DNA of 64,000 nt from Sporosarcina luteola (GCF_007991495.1 NZ_BJYL01000021.1:1-64000); one strand, 5' to 3'. Positions 52,523 to 62,800 are shown, counted from the stretch's first letter. Numbers and translations are program-made. The notes: generated by a model not told the origin, from the letters alone.

Positions 52523-53340
52523 TTCCCGTCCCCCTCATATGTAAGAAATGGCTCATACATTGTTATCGCATGATTCTCTGTGACGAATTCATCATCGACC
52601 TGGTTCCCTTCGGCGTCAAACACTTTCCGAAAAATCAAATTATGGCGGATATATCCACCCCATAACTCCCTCGTGAAATGATGCTCTTTTTCGTAAATTT
52701 CATATGTTCGTGTCGCTGGCGCAATTGAACGCCATTCGCCGTTGAGATGTGTATCCGTTAAATAGATCATCAATTGATACGGCGTGTGGGTTTCGTTCTT
52801 AATTTGCAAATCCAAATAGTTATAAGCACATGTCGCCCCGCTGCCGAATGGTTGACTGCGATTGGAATCGGGGAAGACGTCATAGCTATGACGATAGCGC
52901 TCCGTCACGGTCAATGGCGTATGTACCGTGATCCAATAGATGAGGTTCGACAATTGGCAAAGCCCACCGCCTGTTCCAACAGTTACTTTTCCGTAATGAA
53001 GAATCATGCCGTCCACATACCCTTTCCGCTTCGTCGTACTGCCGATGAGTCGCCAGTATGAAAAAGTTTCCCCTGGCTCGATGACGATATGATGCAATCG
53101 TTTTGCGGCGAGTTGAAGATTTTTTATTTTATTCCTTTGCAATTGCATATCGACGTCTTTCAATCGTCTTAGCAAAGGGGTCCGATGTTTTTTGATACAA
53201 TAGGGCAATTTTTCATCGAGCCTTTTTTGCGCATATTTTTTTCCGTCAAACAACCATTCACTATAGCGTTTTAATCTATATACTTTTTTCCCTATCAATA
53301 TCCTTAGTTTGCTTCGTCTGATCGGTTTTAGTGAAACCAT
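52519..53340 (-). CDS. VanW family protein
   Basis: 273 residues. The VanW signature TGGGLCQLSNLIYW is at about 143-156, preceded by EPGETFSYWRLIGS. VanW occurs in VanB-type glycopeptide resistance clusters and alone in many Firmicutes; its biochemical role is still open. There is no signal peptide. The start at 53340 follows GGAGGTGGATTT. It opens a three-gene unit with overlapping ends (vanW, tmrB-like, grpB-like). Confidence 0.85.
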   Translation of the reverse strand: MVSLKPIRRSKLRILIGKKVYRLKRYSEWLFDGKKYAQKRLDEKLPYCIKKHRTPLLRRLKDVDMQLQRNKIKNLQLAAKRLHHIVIEPGETFSYWRLIGSTTKRKGYVDGMILHYGKVTVGTGGGLCQLSNLIYWITVHTPLTVTERYRHSYDVFPDSNRSQPFGSGATCAYNYLDLQIKNETHTPYQLMIYLTDTHLNGEWRSIAPATRTYEIYEKEHHFTRELWGGYIRHNLIFRKVFDAEGNQVDDEFVTENHAITMYEPFLTYEGDGK

Positions 53341-53398
53341 AAATCCACCTCCAACCTAATCTTAATTCAACAAAGTTTCTCTATTCTCCTTCATTACT

Positions 53399-53438
53399 GG
53401 CTCCTTCCGTGAAAGAATGAACCTTTGTACAAAATAGC
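53399..53438 (+). repeat. Two-unit relic of the array G repeat
   Basis: GGCTCCTTCCGTGAAAGAAT and GAACCTTTGTACAAAATAGC are 20 bp each and match the GAGCC units at 38518-38637 at about 14 of 20 positions. Between vanW and the ABC transporter genes. Confidence 0.6.
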
Positions 53439-53573
53439 AGCAGTCGGATGCAACATACCACCGTTTTTCTGCAACTGACAGTAGAAATACTGCCGGTCAT
53501 CGAGAAACGGCGGACTGTCTGCGTTTCTCCGGATATAGTAAACGTAATAAGAAAAACATCGGAGGGAAGCCAG

Positions 53574-54293
53574 ATGGAAATTATTCAAGTCTCTAATCTT
53601 CAAAAGGCATACGGGGAAAATCAAGTCTTACGAGGCATCGATTTCAAAGCGCAAGCCGGTGAAATTATCGGGGTCATCGGTAAAAATGGTGCGGGCAAAT
53701 CGACATTTCTAGAAATCTTAATGACATTGAAACCATATGACAATGGGAATGTTTTATTGTTCAATAAAGAACTTACTGATTTATCCACGGGTCAGCTTGA
53801 GGATACGAGAAAAGACATCTCAGTTGTCCTGCAGCCAACACATTTTTATAAAACATTGAAAGTCGTCGAACTCCTGAAACTATTCAAAGCGTATTATAAC
53901 TCCCAGGTCCCAATCGAGCAGATCATTACAGACTTTAACTTACAACCGCATCGAAAAAAATATTTCGATAAGCTGTCCGGTGGCTGGAAGCAAATTGTCA
54001 GTTTGGCAATTGCCTTCTTATCCGAGCCGAAAATGCTCATTTTGGATGAACCGACGACCGGTCTCGATCCGCATATGCGGAATCTGCTTTGGACGTATAT
54101 TACCGAATACAACAAACGCACAGGTGGGACGGTCATTTTGACGACACATAATATGGATGAAGTCGAACTGTATTGCAATAAAGTGATGCTTTTGAATGAA
54201 GGCATCAACGAAGTTTTCGATACGATAGAAGGAATTTTATCCACTGGCTATAAATCAATCAATGACTTTTATCTTTCAAAAGTATCCATATAA
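53574..54293 (+). CDS. ABC transporter ATP-binding protein (ABC-2 exporter)
   Basis: 240 residues. Walker A GKNGAGKST, Q-loop VVLQPTHF, signature LSGGWKQ, Walker B MLILDEPTTGLDPH and H-loop VILTTHN. The type resembles DrrA/YhaQ-like exporters. It energises the permease at 54306. The start at 53574 follows CGGAGGG; the longer frame runs 126 bp upstream with no ribosome site. The next genes code a LytTR/DUF3021 pair that probably controls it. Confidence 0.93.
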   Translation: MEIIQVSNLQKAYGENQVLRGIDFKAQAGEIIGVIGKNGAGKSTFLEILMTLKPYDNGNVLLFNKELTDLSTGQLEDTRKDISVVLQPTHFYKTLKVVELLKLFKAYYNSQVPIEQIITDFNLQPHRKKYFDKLSGGWKQIVSLAIAFLSEPKMLILDEPTTGLDPHMRNLLWTYITEYNKRTGGTVILTTHNMDEVELYCNKVMLLNEGINEVFDTIEGILSTGYKSINDFYLSKVSI

Positions 54294-54305
54294 GGAGGAA
54301 TTCAA

Positions 54306-55049
54306 ATGTTCGCGACTCAATTGAAGTACGATTTACTGATGTTCTCACGGGAAATCTTTTATATGGTGTTTACCATCATCGTTCCCCCGATGACCTACTT
54401 ATTCATGGGGCAACTTTTTGGAGATGCTATGTACGCTGGAAATCTCAGTTATGCTGAAACGTACACTCCTTCTTTCATTCTCCTTATCACATTCGGGGTC
54501 ATCTTTTTCGCATTCGGATTCGACCAAGTGATGAACCGCACGACAGGTGTAGAAAAGCGGATCAATTTATCGCCCGTTTCGAAAAGAACATTGCTTGTCT
54601 CAAATATATTAAGGTCTATCATCATTACAAGCTTCGGGTATTTCCTAGTGTTTTTCATCGGGATGATTGCGTATGACCTTTCATTCCAACCGTTTAATTT
54701 CATCTTTGCATTTGTGACATTCATAGGATTCAATGCGGCATTGCTCGTCATTTCTTCAGCGATCTACTCGTTATTCACAAGCATGAATGGGGCGCTCGTT
54801 TTCTCCATCGTCATTTTTCAAGTCGTTATGTTCACTGGCGGATTCACAATGCCGATCGACATGATGCCGAAGTTCGTTCAGGTCATTGCGGATTTCAATC
54901 CACTCTATCATATGAATCAACTATTCATTGCCGTCTGGAACGGCCAGTTTCAAATAGATAACAGTACTTTACAGTCGATTGGTTTTATTATCGGTTGTGT
55001 GCTCGTATCACTATTCGTCCTCCGTTTTCTGAATAAAGCAAGAAAGTAA
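54306..55049 (+). CDS. ABC-2 type transporter permease
   Basis: 247 residues with six membrane helices and the ABC-2 signatures FAFGFDQVMNRTTGVEKRINLSPVSKRTLL and the last third IADFNPLYHMNQLFIAVWNG. Together with the ATPase 12 bp upstream it forms an exporter of an unknown compound (peptide or drug). RBS AAGGAGG. The regulatory pair 42 bp further follows on the same strand. Confidence 0.9.
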   Translation: MFATQLKYDLLMFSREIFYMVFTIIVPPMTYLFMGQLFGDAMYAGNLSYAETYTPSFILLITFGVIFFAFGFDQVMNRTTGVEKRINLSPVSKRTLLVSNILRSIIITSFGYFLVFFIGMIAYDLSFQPFNFIFAFVTFIGFNAALLVISSAIYSLFTSMNGALVFSIVIFQVVMFTGGFTMPIDMMPKFVQVIADFNPLYHMNQLFIAVWNGQFQIDNSTLQSIGFIIGCVLVSLFVLRFLNKARK

Positions 55050-55091
55050 GCTGCCTCCAATGGTACTATATGGACAGGAGGGATGGACAAA

Positions 55092-55550
55092 ATGAAAGTA
55101 ACGTTGGACATTGATAGCGATTATGTAGAGACGAAAGTGACCATCCATTGTAATGAAGTGGATGATTCAATAAAAGAGATCCTTGATTTTTTGAAAGGGA
55201 AGAAGACAGAGTTTCTCGTTGGAAGAGATGGCGAGATGCAGCATATTTTGAAGCCTGATGAGATTCATTATTTTCATACCGAGAAGGAAGGCGTCATTGC
55301 GGTAACTGCTGAAGGCTCCTATTCATTGAAGGAAAAGCTGTATGAGCTTGAAGAAATACTGTCTTCTGCGAAATTCATCCGACTTTCGAAATCGGTTATC
55401 GCCAACTTGCATGAACTAAGTCGATTCGAAGCGTCTTTCAATGGTACGCTCGTCGTCCACTTCAAATCAGGGGTGAAGGAGTATGTGTCGCGCACGTACG
55501 TGAGCGGCATCAAAGAAGCATTGAAAATGAATAGGAGGAAAAACGGGTGA
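55092..55550 (+). CDS. LytTR DNA-binding regulator (LRS type)
   Basis: 152 residues. A short N-terminal region, then a LytTR domain from about 45: LKPDEIHYFHTEKEGVIAVTAEGSY, KFIRLSKSVIANLHELSRFE and the C-terminal VSRTYVSGIKEAL. No receiver domain. Such LytTR proteins are coded with a DUF3021 membrane protein that keeps them inactive. Start at 55092 (AGGAGGG upstream). The last bases overlap the DUF3021 start (GTGA). Confidence 0.9.
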   Translation: MKVTLDIDSDYVETKVTIHCNEVDDSIKEILDFLKGKKTEFLVGRDGEMQHILKPDEIHYFHTEKEGVIAVTAEGSYSLKEKLYELEEILSSAKFIRLSKSVIANLHELSRFEASFNGTLVVHFKSGVKEYVSRTYVSGIKEALKMNRRKNG

Positions 55551-55957
55551 AAACGTTTTTGACAAGAAGTATACTAGGCATCTTTTTTGGCTCTTTCCTC
55601 GCAGTTGTTACGATTATAGCGGTTATTTATTTCGGTAAGAGCGAAACGCTCGACTCCGCAATACTTATGAAAAATATTATTGGAACCATTTTCTGCGGCT
55701 GGTTCTTTACGGTGACCCCATTACTGTTTGAAAATGAAAAACTGACATTGCCCGTGCAAACGACTTTGCATTTCCTAAGTGTCGCCATACTTTATTTCAT
55801 CGTTGCTTTCGTCATCGGATGGATTCCGTTCACGATGAAAGGGTTTATCGGAATGCTTGGTGTATTTCTCGTATTCTACACGGTAATTTGGTGCTCTTTT
55901 TATATGTATTTCAGGAAACAGGCCGCAAAATTGAATGAGGAGCTAAGGGAGTTGTGA
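55547..55957 (+). CDS. DUF3021 membrane protein (likely inhibitor of the LytTR regulator)
   Basis: 136 residues, four membrane helices (about 6-28, 38-58, 70-92, 100-123), as in DUF3021. In streptococcal LytTR regulatory systems the membrane partner blocks the DNA-binding protein until an unknown signal. GTG start with GGAGGAAAAACGG, overlapping the LytTR stop by four bases. Placed directly after an ABC exporter, the pair probably senses stress for it. Confidence 0.88.
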   Translation: MKTFLTRSILGIFFGSFLAVVTIIAVIYFGKSETLDSAILMKNIIGTIFCGWFFTVTPLLFENEKLTLPVQTTLHFLSVAILYFIVAFVIGWIPFTMKGFIGMLGVFLVFYTVIWCSFYMYFRKQAAKLNEELREL

Positions 55958-56008
55958 TTCCACGCTCCTTTTTAGGTCCTGTTGATAGATAAGTCATTCT
56001 TACAATTT

Positions 56009-56045
56009 TAAAAGCCTGTCGACTAGTTATTCGACAGGCTTTCCT
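56009..56045. terminator. Bidirectional terminator
   Basis: AAAGCCTGTCGA and TCGACAGGCTTT form a perfect stem between converging genes; T run on both sides. Confidence 0.92.
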
Positions 56046-56052
56046 TTGTTTT

Positions 56053-57738
56053 TCACACTTTAAATTCTTGTATCGTCTCTTGCAAGCTCATCGCTTGTCG
56101 GCTTAATTCGTGAGCAACCTTGTCGATTTCTTCAATGGTTGCCAGTTGTTCTTGCACAGCTGCGGAGCTTTGTCCTGTCTGGCCGGATGCTTCACCAGCA
56201 CTTGTTGCAATTTCTTGGATGGACGCTGAAACTTGTTCGGCGCTCGCAGAGATTTCTTCAGTCGCAGCAGAAATATCTTCGATTTGTGCGCTCATTGACT
56301 GAACCGCTTCAATAATAGAATTGAAGGCGTCTCCCGCTTCATCGATAACCTTGACACCCTGCTCTACGTTTTTTAAGCTGTCTGAAACAGCTTGTTCCAC
56401 ATTTTTCGTATCGCCTTGGATGCCTGCAGTGAGCGTAACAATTTGATTGGCGGATGCTTTTGATTGCTCCGCCAGTTTCCGCACTTCGTCTGCAACAACC
56501 GCAAAGCCTTTGCCATGTTCACCTGCCCGAGCCGCTTCAATTGCCGCATTTAGTGCAAGGAGATTCGTTTGTTCAGTTATATCGGTAATGATGTTTGTCA
56601 TTTTTTCAATTTCAATCGTTTGTTCACTTAACCGTTTGATGAGTTCGCTTGTTAAGTTGGACGATTCGTAGATGATAGCCATCTGATCGCTTGCGAGCTT
56701 AACGGCTTCACCTCGATCTCGCGCTAATTCTTCTGTATCCGCTGCACTCTCATTCAGAAGTTGTGTAGATTCAGCTATTCGATGAACACCAAGTGCGGTT
56801 TCTTCCATCGCAAGTGAGCTTTCTCTCGCAGACACTGCAGATGTCCGGGCACCGGCAGAAATCATATCCATATTGCTGTTCATCTCTTGAGATGTTCTTG
56901 CCACTTCTTCCGTGCTGGCAGATAATTCTTCAGCAGAGGCAGTAACATGGATTACATTATTTGAAATGCTGCCGATCAACGATTGCAAATTCTGTTTCAT
57001 TCTATTGAAAGCCATCGCCAAATCTTTGATTTCATCCTTTGATTTGACAGTGATATCATCTTGCGTCAAATCACCGTCTGCCACGACCGCAACACTAGAT
57101 ACCAGCTTTCGGATCGGTGAAGAAATAGACCGCTTAATGAAAAATGCGATAAGCAACCCAAGAATTATGTCAACTATGATACCTATGAGCAACCCTTGTT
57201 TAGCCGCGTCTGCCGCTGCAGCAACCTTCGAGCGTTGCTGTTCCAAAAGTTTGTTTTGCAACTCGCCAATTTGCTGAGCTGCAACTTCAATGCCCATACT
57301 GGCGTCCCTTACCTTCAAATTCATCTGCCGATCAGCTTCGACCACATTCCCTTTTTCCACATAATTAACAACATCGGCAGCGCTCCAGCCATACGCAATT
57401 ATATATTGGTCAATTTCATCAAGTAACCCAGTAATTTCGGTAGACTGTGAATGCTCACGCATATCCTGTGCAGCCTCTTTCAGCAACTCATGATGCTCTT
57501 CAAAGAGATTCACTGCTAAATCTTCACGTTCTGATATGTATGCGCGTAAAAACATTCCTTGCATCGCCATTTCTTTTTGAACCAATTCCGCACGTTGCAT
57601 TTGTTTCACGTCTTCATTCAACATTTGCTCATAGTTTTTCGTAACCATCATCATCTCGAAGATGCTATATCCCGCAAACATCACCAGAACTCCGATCATG
57701 ATTCCGAATCCACCATATATTTTTCTGCCAATCGTCAT
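56053..57738 (-). CDS. Methyl-accepting chemotaxis protein (4HB sensor)
   Basis: 561 residues. Helix 1 (about 8-28), four-helix ligand domain, helix 2 (about 180-202), HAMP (203-257), signalling hairpin [20 protein letters not shown] and the C-terminal adaptation helices. A sigma-D promoter precedes it (57784-57810), so it belongs to the motility regulon. RBS AGAGGGATTCAAGG. It differs in the sensor from the receptor at 49638. Confidence 0.95.
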   Translation of the reverse strand: MTIGRKIYGGFGIMIGVLVMFAGYSIFEMMMVTKNYEQMLNEDVKQMQRAELVQKEMAMQGMFLRAYISEREDLAVNLFEEHHELLKEAAQDMREHSQSTEITGLLDEIDQYIIAYGWSAADVVNYVEKGNVVEADRQMNLKVRDASMGIEVAAQQIGELQNKLLEQQRSKVAAAADAAKQGLLIGIIVDIILGLLIAFFIKRSISSPIRKLVSSVAVVADGDLTQDDITVKSKDEIKDLAMAFNRMKQNLQSLIGSISNNVIHVTASAEELSASTEEVARTSQEMNSNMDMISAGARTSAVSARESSLAMEETALGVHRIAESTQLLNESAADTEELARDRGEAVKLASDQMAIIYESSNLTSELIKRLSEQTIEIEKMTNIITDITEQTNLLALNAAIEAARAGEHGKGFAVVADEVRKLAEQSKASANQIVTLTAGIQGDTKNVEQAVSDSLKNVEQGVKVIDEAGDAFNSIIEAVQSMSAQIEDISAATEEISASAEQVSASIQEIATSAGEASGQTGQSSAAVQEQLATIEEIDKVAHELSRQAMSLQETIQEFKV

Positions 57739-57783
57739 CCTTGAATCCCTCTTATCCGTTTAAGAATCTGTCTTATAATTACT

Positions 57784-57810
57784 ATATCGGTAAAAATAAA
57801 TAATCCTTTA
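57784..57810 (-). promoter_or_regulatory. Sigma-D promoter of the chemotaxis receptor
   Basis: On the minus strand TAAA (complement of 57807-57810), then 15 nt, then ACCGATAT (complement of 57784-57791); the consensus is TAAA-N14/15-GCCGATAA. It lies 46 bp upstream of the start. Confidence 0.78.
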
Positions 57811-57924
57811 GATGCAGGACCTACACAGGCATTATTTCCCATCACTACTATTGCAAAAAAATGCCCATAACTTCGAGAGTCATAGGCTTTACATTGTGTC
57901 CTAATTATTTTCGTGGAAAGTTAA

Positions 57925-58536
57925 TTAAAAAATCAACCGAATTGCCATATATATCGCCACTCCCCACACAACAACAGCGGAAACTTTATTCAACATGCTA
58001 ATGAATTTCCCGCCCGTATCGATCTTTCCGAGCATCCGTCCAGTCAATGCAAGTCCGAAAAACCAACACCATGAAATGATGATTGTCGTCAACGTGAACG
58101 CAAAACGGGCCTCTCCCGAATAACTTAATGCATTCGACCCGATGACTCCAATCGTATCAATGATTGCATGGGGGTTCAGTAAAGAAACAGAAGCGGCAAA
58201 CAAGATCTGCTTTTTCGGAGAAAATCGTTCCGCCTCCGCCCCCATTGATGACGGCGAGTTCCTCCAAAGAGTGATTCCGATGAACAACAGAAATAGGATT
58301 CCAACTGAAAGCATAATTGTTTCTAACCAGTGGAATGTCAAAATAAGCAATGACACACCCGAAACAGCCGCCACAATTAAAATCGTATCGCAAATGCCCG
58401 CAGTCACAACAACAGGAAGCGCCCGCATCAACTTCGGTTGCAATGCCCCTTGGTTGAACACAAACACATTTTGAGCGCCTAACGGCAAAATAAGTCCAAT
58501 CGCTAAGATGACGCCATGCAGAACCGCCTCAAGCAT
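57925..58536 (-). CDS. LysE/ArgO family amino-acid exporter
   Basis: 203 residues with five or six helices; the LysE signature AIGLILPLGAQNVFVFNQGAL is at about 15-35 and SLLNPHAIIDTIGVIG near 120. It exports basic amino acids (lysine/arginine) by proton exchange in related species. The start follows GGGGGGAAGAGCG. The 186-bp gap to the chemotaxis gene holds only its promoter. Confidence 0.9.
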   Translation of the reverse strand: MLEAVLHGVILAIGLILPLGAQNVFVFNQGALQPKLMRALPVVVTAGICDTILIVAAVSGVSLLILTFHWLETIMLSVGILFLLFIGITLWRNSPSSMGAEAERFSPKKQILFAASVSLLNPHAIIDTIGVIGSNALSYSGEARFAFTLTTIIISWCWFFGLALTGRMLGKIDTGGKFISMLNKVSAVVVWGVAIYMAIRLIF

Positions 58537-58596
58537 TCGCTCTTCCCCCCACTACTCTTTCTATCTATTGAACGGCTTTCTATCATGATTTGCAAT

Positions 58597-58624
58597 AAAA
58601 AAACCACCTCCACGCGGGAGGCGG
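58597..58624 (-). terminator. Terminator of the rRNA methyltransferase gene
   Basis: CCACCTCC / GGAGGCGG arms with a short loop (one G-T pair on the minus strand) followed by T7 there; directly past the stop codon at 58634. Confidence 0.8.
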
Positions 58625-58633
58625 CAACGATTA

Positions 58634-59830
58634 TCATTTCAACTTCTGCAAAATAACAACTTTCAAGTAATTGAATTCCGGGAAGTCGCGATTTGTACGG
58701 AAATCCTTTGGCAATGAAGACTCCTCCAGGATTTTGTAACGGGAACCCGCATCTGCGAATCCTTTGTCAATAAACGTCTTAAACTTCTTCATGCTGAAGC
58801 TTGCGTTATTCGTCGATGCGATAATAATACCATTCTTTTCCGTAATGGCAATCGCATCCTCCAACAATGCAGGATAATCCTTCGCTGTGCTGAATGTGTA
58901 CTTTTTGGAGCGGGCAAAACTTGGCGGGTCGAGAACGACAACATCGAATTTGAGCTCATGGCGTTTCGCATAACGGAAATAATCGAACACGTCCATCACT
59001 TTGATGTTTTGTGCCTCATAGTCGATCCCGTTCACGCTGAACTGCTCAATCGTCTTCGCCAAACTACGCTTTGCCAAATCAACGCTCGTCGTTTCTCGCG
59101 CTCCACCAAGAGCCGCGGAAACCGAAAATGCACCTGTGTATGAAAATGTATTCAGTACGTGCTTGCCATCCGAATACTTGTCGCGCAACGCTTTTCGCAC
59201 GTCGCGCTGATCTAGGAAAATGCCCGTCATCGCGCCATCATTCAAATCGACGGCGAAGTTCATGCCGCTTTCCTTTATAATGATTGGGAAATCTCCAGGA
59301 ATCCCTCGCACAAAATCATCCTGCTCAATGTATTGGCCTTTCGTATCAAACCGTTTTTTCTCATAGATCGCTTTATAATCGACAAGCTTGTCCAACACGC
59401 CATACACATGATGCTTCAGCGTGTAAATCCCTTCACTGTACCAGCTCGCCATGTAGTAGCCATCGAAATAATCAATCGTCAATCCGCCAATTCCATCGCC
59501 CTCACCATTGAAGACACGGAATGCAGTTGTCTCGCTATCTTCAAAGAATGATTCGCGTCTTGCCAAAGCGGATGAAATCTTTGATTCAAAGAATGCAAAA
59601 TCGATTTCCTCATTGTCATCTCTTGTTAATACCCAACCGATTCCTTTGTTTTGATGGCCAAAATAGCCTTTTGCAACAAACTTACGGTATTTATCGACTA
59701 AGCGAATAAGCGTGCCTTCCTCTTGTAAAACTTCTGGGTTCATTACCGCGTCTTTCAAAATCAATGGGTAGCCTTTCTTAAAGGCCGCAATACTTTGCGC
59801 ATTTACTTGAACATCAATTGTTTTCGTCAT
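58634..59830 (-). CDS. Class I SAM-dependent rRNA methyltransferase, RlmI/YwbD-like
   Basis: 398 residues. N-terminal PUA-like domain (about 10-75), a spacer with GGLTIDYFDGYY, then a methyltransferase domain with VLNTFSYTGAFSVSAALGG (motif I) and FDVVVLDPPSFARSKK (catalytic motif DPPSF). Similar proteins methylate C5 of a 23S rRNA cytosine (m5C1962 in E. coli RlmI). The start at 59830 follows AAAAAGGATG; the frame is open 30 bp more upstream. Confidence 0.92.
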   Translation of the reverse strand: MTKTIDVQVNAQSIAAFKKGYPLILKDAVMNPEVLQEEGTLIRLVDKYRKFVAKGYFGHQNKGIGWVLTRDDNEEIDFAFFESKISSALARRESFFEDSETTAFRVFNGEGDGIGGLTIDYFDGYYMASWYSEGIYTLKHHVYGVLDKLVDYKAIYEKKRFDTKGQYIEQDDFVRGIPGDFPIIIKESGMNFAVDLNDGAMTGIFLDQRDVRKALRDKYSDGKHVLNTFSYTGAFSVSAALGGARETTSVDLAKRSLAKTIEQFSVNGIDYEAQNIKVMDVFDYFRYAKRHELKFDVVVLDPPSFARSKKYTFSTAKDYPALLEDAIAITEKNGIIIASTNNASFSMKKFKTFIDKGFADAGSRYKILEESSLPKDFRTNRDFPEFNYLKVVILQKLK

Positions 59831-59876
59831 CGTGTCATCCTTTTTCGTCTTTTTTTTCATTATCGCATGAAGACGT

Positions 59877-60060
59877 ACAAAAGCGAAGGGCGACTGCTTA
59901 GAAAAGGTTCGCAGTCTAAAAACGCCGCGTCCTGTCGCAACGACTGCATGACCGGCATCCAGCCAGCCTCAGGCATAAGGCGAAGATGCGGCGTGGCGTT
60001 TTTTCCACAGAGCCTCTTTGACTTATGACCCGAGCCTCTGGCGCCCGTAGCTAGACGTAC
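59877..60060. repeat. Dispersed palindromic repeat, copy 3
   Basis: Same family as 25031-25268: AAAAGCGAAGGGCGACTGCT, then a CATAAGGCGAAGATGCG block and TTTGACTTATGACCCGAGCC near the end. The first 70 bases hold a second inverted repeat (GACTGC / GCAGTC). Confidence 0.75.
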
Positions 60061-60088
60061 AAAAAGCTTCTCGTAATGGAGAAGCTTT
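60060..60088 (-). terminator. Terminator of the NlpC/P60-like gene
   Basis: AAAGCTTCTC and GAGAAGCTTT with a short loop; the T run on the minus strand lies at 60061-60065. Confidence 0.85.
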
Positions 60089-60092
60089 CATG

Positions 60093-60692
60093 TCAAGCAA
60101 GCAGACGGAACGCCAAACTCTTCCAAATCCCCATACGTATTGGGTGTTCCGCTTGCGGCTCTCTTACTTTATTTAAATAGGACTTCAAGTCGCCTTCATA
60201 TATCAAGTCTAAATGCGGCATGTAAGTCAAATGATGCGGCATTGTTAAGCAAGGTCTTGTCATGAGACGATGTGTTTCGCTCTCCTGCATGACCGTCGCT
60301 ACGAATTGCGAACAGAAAAATGCTCGTTCCCGTTGAATCTCTTTGTTCAGCGCCACGCCGAACAAACCGATAAAATTGTATTTATAATTCCGTTGATTTG
60401 ACTCAAACTGAACAATTTTCTTACGAATCCGCGTATATGCTTCCAATGAAACTTCGCATCGATATACAGCACAATCGGCATCCTGAAAAATGCCTTCCGC
60501 TACATTTTCACGTACGAACCCACCAACGAACGGATTATGCTGCCGCTTCCGTCCAAAACTGTATATTTCGGTCAATTGCTCGTCAAATGCGATCGAGGCA
60601 TGGTTCAAATCTTTTCGTGTATATATGCCAATCGCTTTCGACAGCAAAGTCCCTGTATCAGTAAGTACTATATAGATTGTTTTTCCCATCAT
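60093..60692 (-). CDS. NlpC/P60-like (YiiX-type) protein
   Basis: 199 residues. DLNHASIAFD near 24-33 (histidine) and FFCSQFVATVM near 130-140 (cysteine) suggest the permuted papain-like fold of the NlpC/P60 superfamily seen in YiiX/YebB proteins. No signal peptide. The start is ATG at 60692 or the adjacent one at 60689; the frame is open 39 bp more upstream. Substrate unknown. The region 60732-61234 contains no gene that I recognise. Confidence 0.7.
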   Translation of the reverse strand: MMGKTIYIVLTDTGTLLSKAIGIYTRKDLNHASIAFDEQLTEIYSFGRKRQHNPFVGGFVRENVAEGIFQDADCAVYRCEVSLEAYTRIRKKIVQFESNQRNYKYNFIGLFGVALNKEIQRERAFFCSQFVATVMQESETHRLMTRPCLTMPHHLTYMPHLDLIYEGDLKSYLNKVREPQAEHPIRMGIWKSLAFRLLA

Positions 60693-61081
60693 TCCAACCC
60701 CTAACTCATCTCTCTCTACAAGTATGAACAATTTTTTTCGGAAGCTAAACCGTCTGCAGGAGGAAACCTTCTAAGTCCTAAGTCGTAGACATGATTTGGG
60801 ATGCGGACAGTTCAAGCATTTTTCTATATACCTATTATACGTTTCAACCATACTCGGAGTTTCACTTTCCCGAAAAATTCACACCTAGGATGAAGCATAT
60901 TGGCATTCATATGAAAAGCCGCCGCTAATCTATTGATGGTTTTACTATTATACAATTAATCCGCCGAACTATCTTTACTTTATTGAAAATAAACATCAAC
61001 CTTCTAAATTCACCATGCTCATTGCTAATACAATACGCTATCATGATAAAGACGTCTATAAGAATTTTCAACCAAAAATTA

Positions 61082-61105
61082 AAGACACCCGTTGTCGGAT
61101 GTCTT
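61082..61105 (-). terminator. Terminator-like hairpin downstream of the paiB remnant
   Basis: AAGACA-C-CCG / CGG-A-TGTCTT, with a T-rich flank on the minus strand. Confidence 0.6.
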
Positions 61106-61234
61106 CACAATTACGCATAAGCAACAATTAATAACTAATCAAAAGTGATTTGTAAAAAACAGTAGAAATCATACCTCTTACTTTAACTACATGTACTTAA
61201 CGTCTACATTAATGAAAAGACCAATTCATCTTTG

Positions 61235-61509
61235 CACTTCATAGGTAATTTGATATTTTATGATGTGGGGCTTTTAACATCCTTGGAACATAACCAATAC
61301 ATATTCACGGATATCGAATGTTCTCCATTGAGGGTTTCCATAAGCCATATGCCCTGTTATATAGTAAGTATCTTTCTCCTTAATAATGGCAAATGGGTTG
61401 CAATTGGCTTCCCTCGTTCTATTGTGACAATCGTGCCAAAAGAGTTTTTTTGAACATAATCAAGAATTTCATCAACATCTTTGACTCTAAAATACTTTGG
61501 AATATACGT
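61235..61509 (-). pseudogene. paiB: Decayed paiB (FMN-binding negative regulator, N-terminal part)
   Basis: Read on the minus strand from 61509: TYIPKYFRVKDVDEILDYV, then QKNSFGTIVTIERGKPIATH and LPL, a frameshift, then (frame +1) KEKDTYYITGHMAYGNPQWR and TFDIREYVLVMFQG. This is the first ~90 residues of PaiB. The start ATG is replaced by ACG, the frame breaks once after LPL, and a stop follows MFQG. It sits 21 bp past paiA, just like the intact paiB in B. subtilis. Confidence 0.75.
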
Positions 61510-61529
61510 AGTGATCCACCTTCCAAAAA

Positions 61530-62526
<997 letters not shown>

Positions 62527-62547
62527 AACCTAACTCCTTAGATTTTT

Positions 62548-62612
62548 TTGTTGTAAATGCAATAAAATTACTACACACTAAGTTTACGCTGCCTTTGTTG
62601 CATTTACAACAA
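62548..62612 (-). promoter_or_regulatory. Divided operator and promoter of the marR-paiA unit
   Basis: TTGTTGTAAATGCAA (62548-62562) and TTGCATTTACAACAA (62598-62612) are perfect inverted repeats, extended by T and A runs on the outside. On the minus strand a TTGTAA -35 lies in the upstream arm, with 17 nt to TAAACT (-10). The other arm lies just downstream of the expected start point. Binding at either site would block polymerase. Confidence 0.7.
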
Positions 62613-62800
62613 AAAAAAGAAAACAAAGAATATCACTTTACGCTTTCCATATATTTCTTTGATTTCATGATTACGACACAGGTCCTGAGCTACCTCCAAG
62701 TAGGCTTTCATACAGAGGCTTCTCACTTCTACACGTTCGAAAAAATTATGTCCGTCAATTTTGTATCTATATCACCTCATTCAGTTAACAGGAAACACCG

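Noticed and set aside
53460-53500. LytTR binding site before the ABC operon
   Set aside because: GACAGTA / TACTG dyad is suggestive but imperfect and does not fit the direct-repeat LytTR consensus well.
60732-61234. Gene in the long A+T-rich gap
   Set aside because: Both strands are closed in all frames beyond about 60 codons, and none of the short frames has a ribosome site or recognisable protein; I see nothing else there except the hairpin at 61082-61105.
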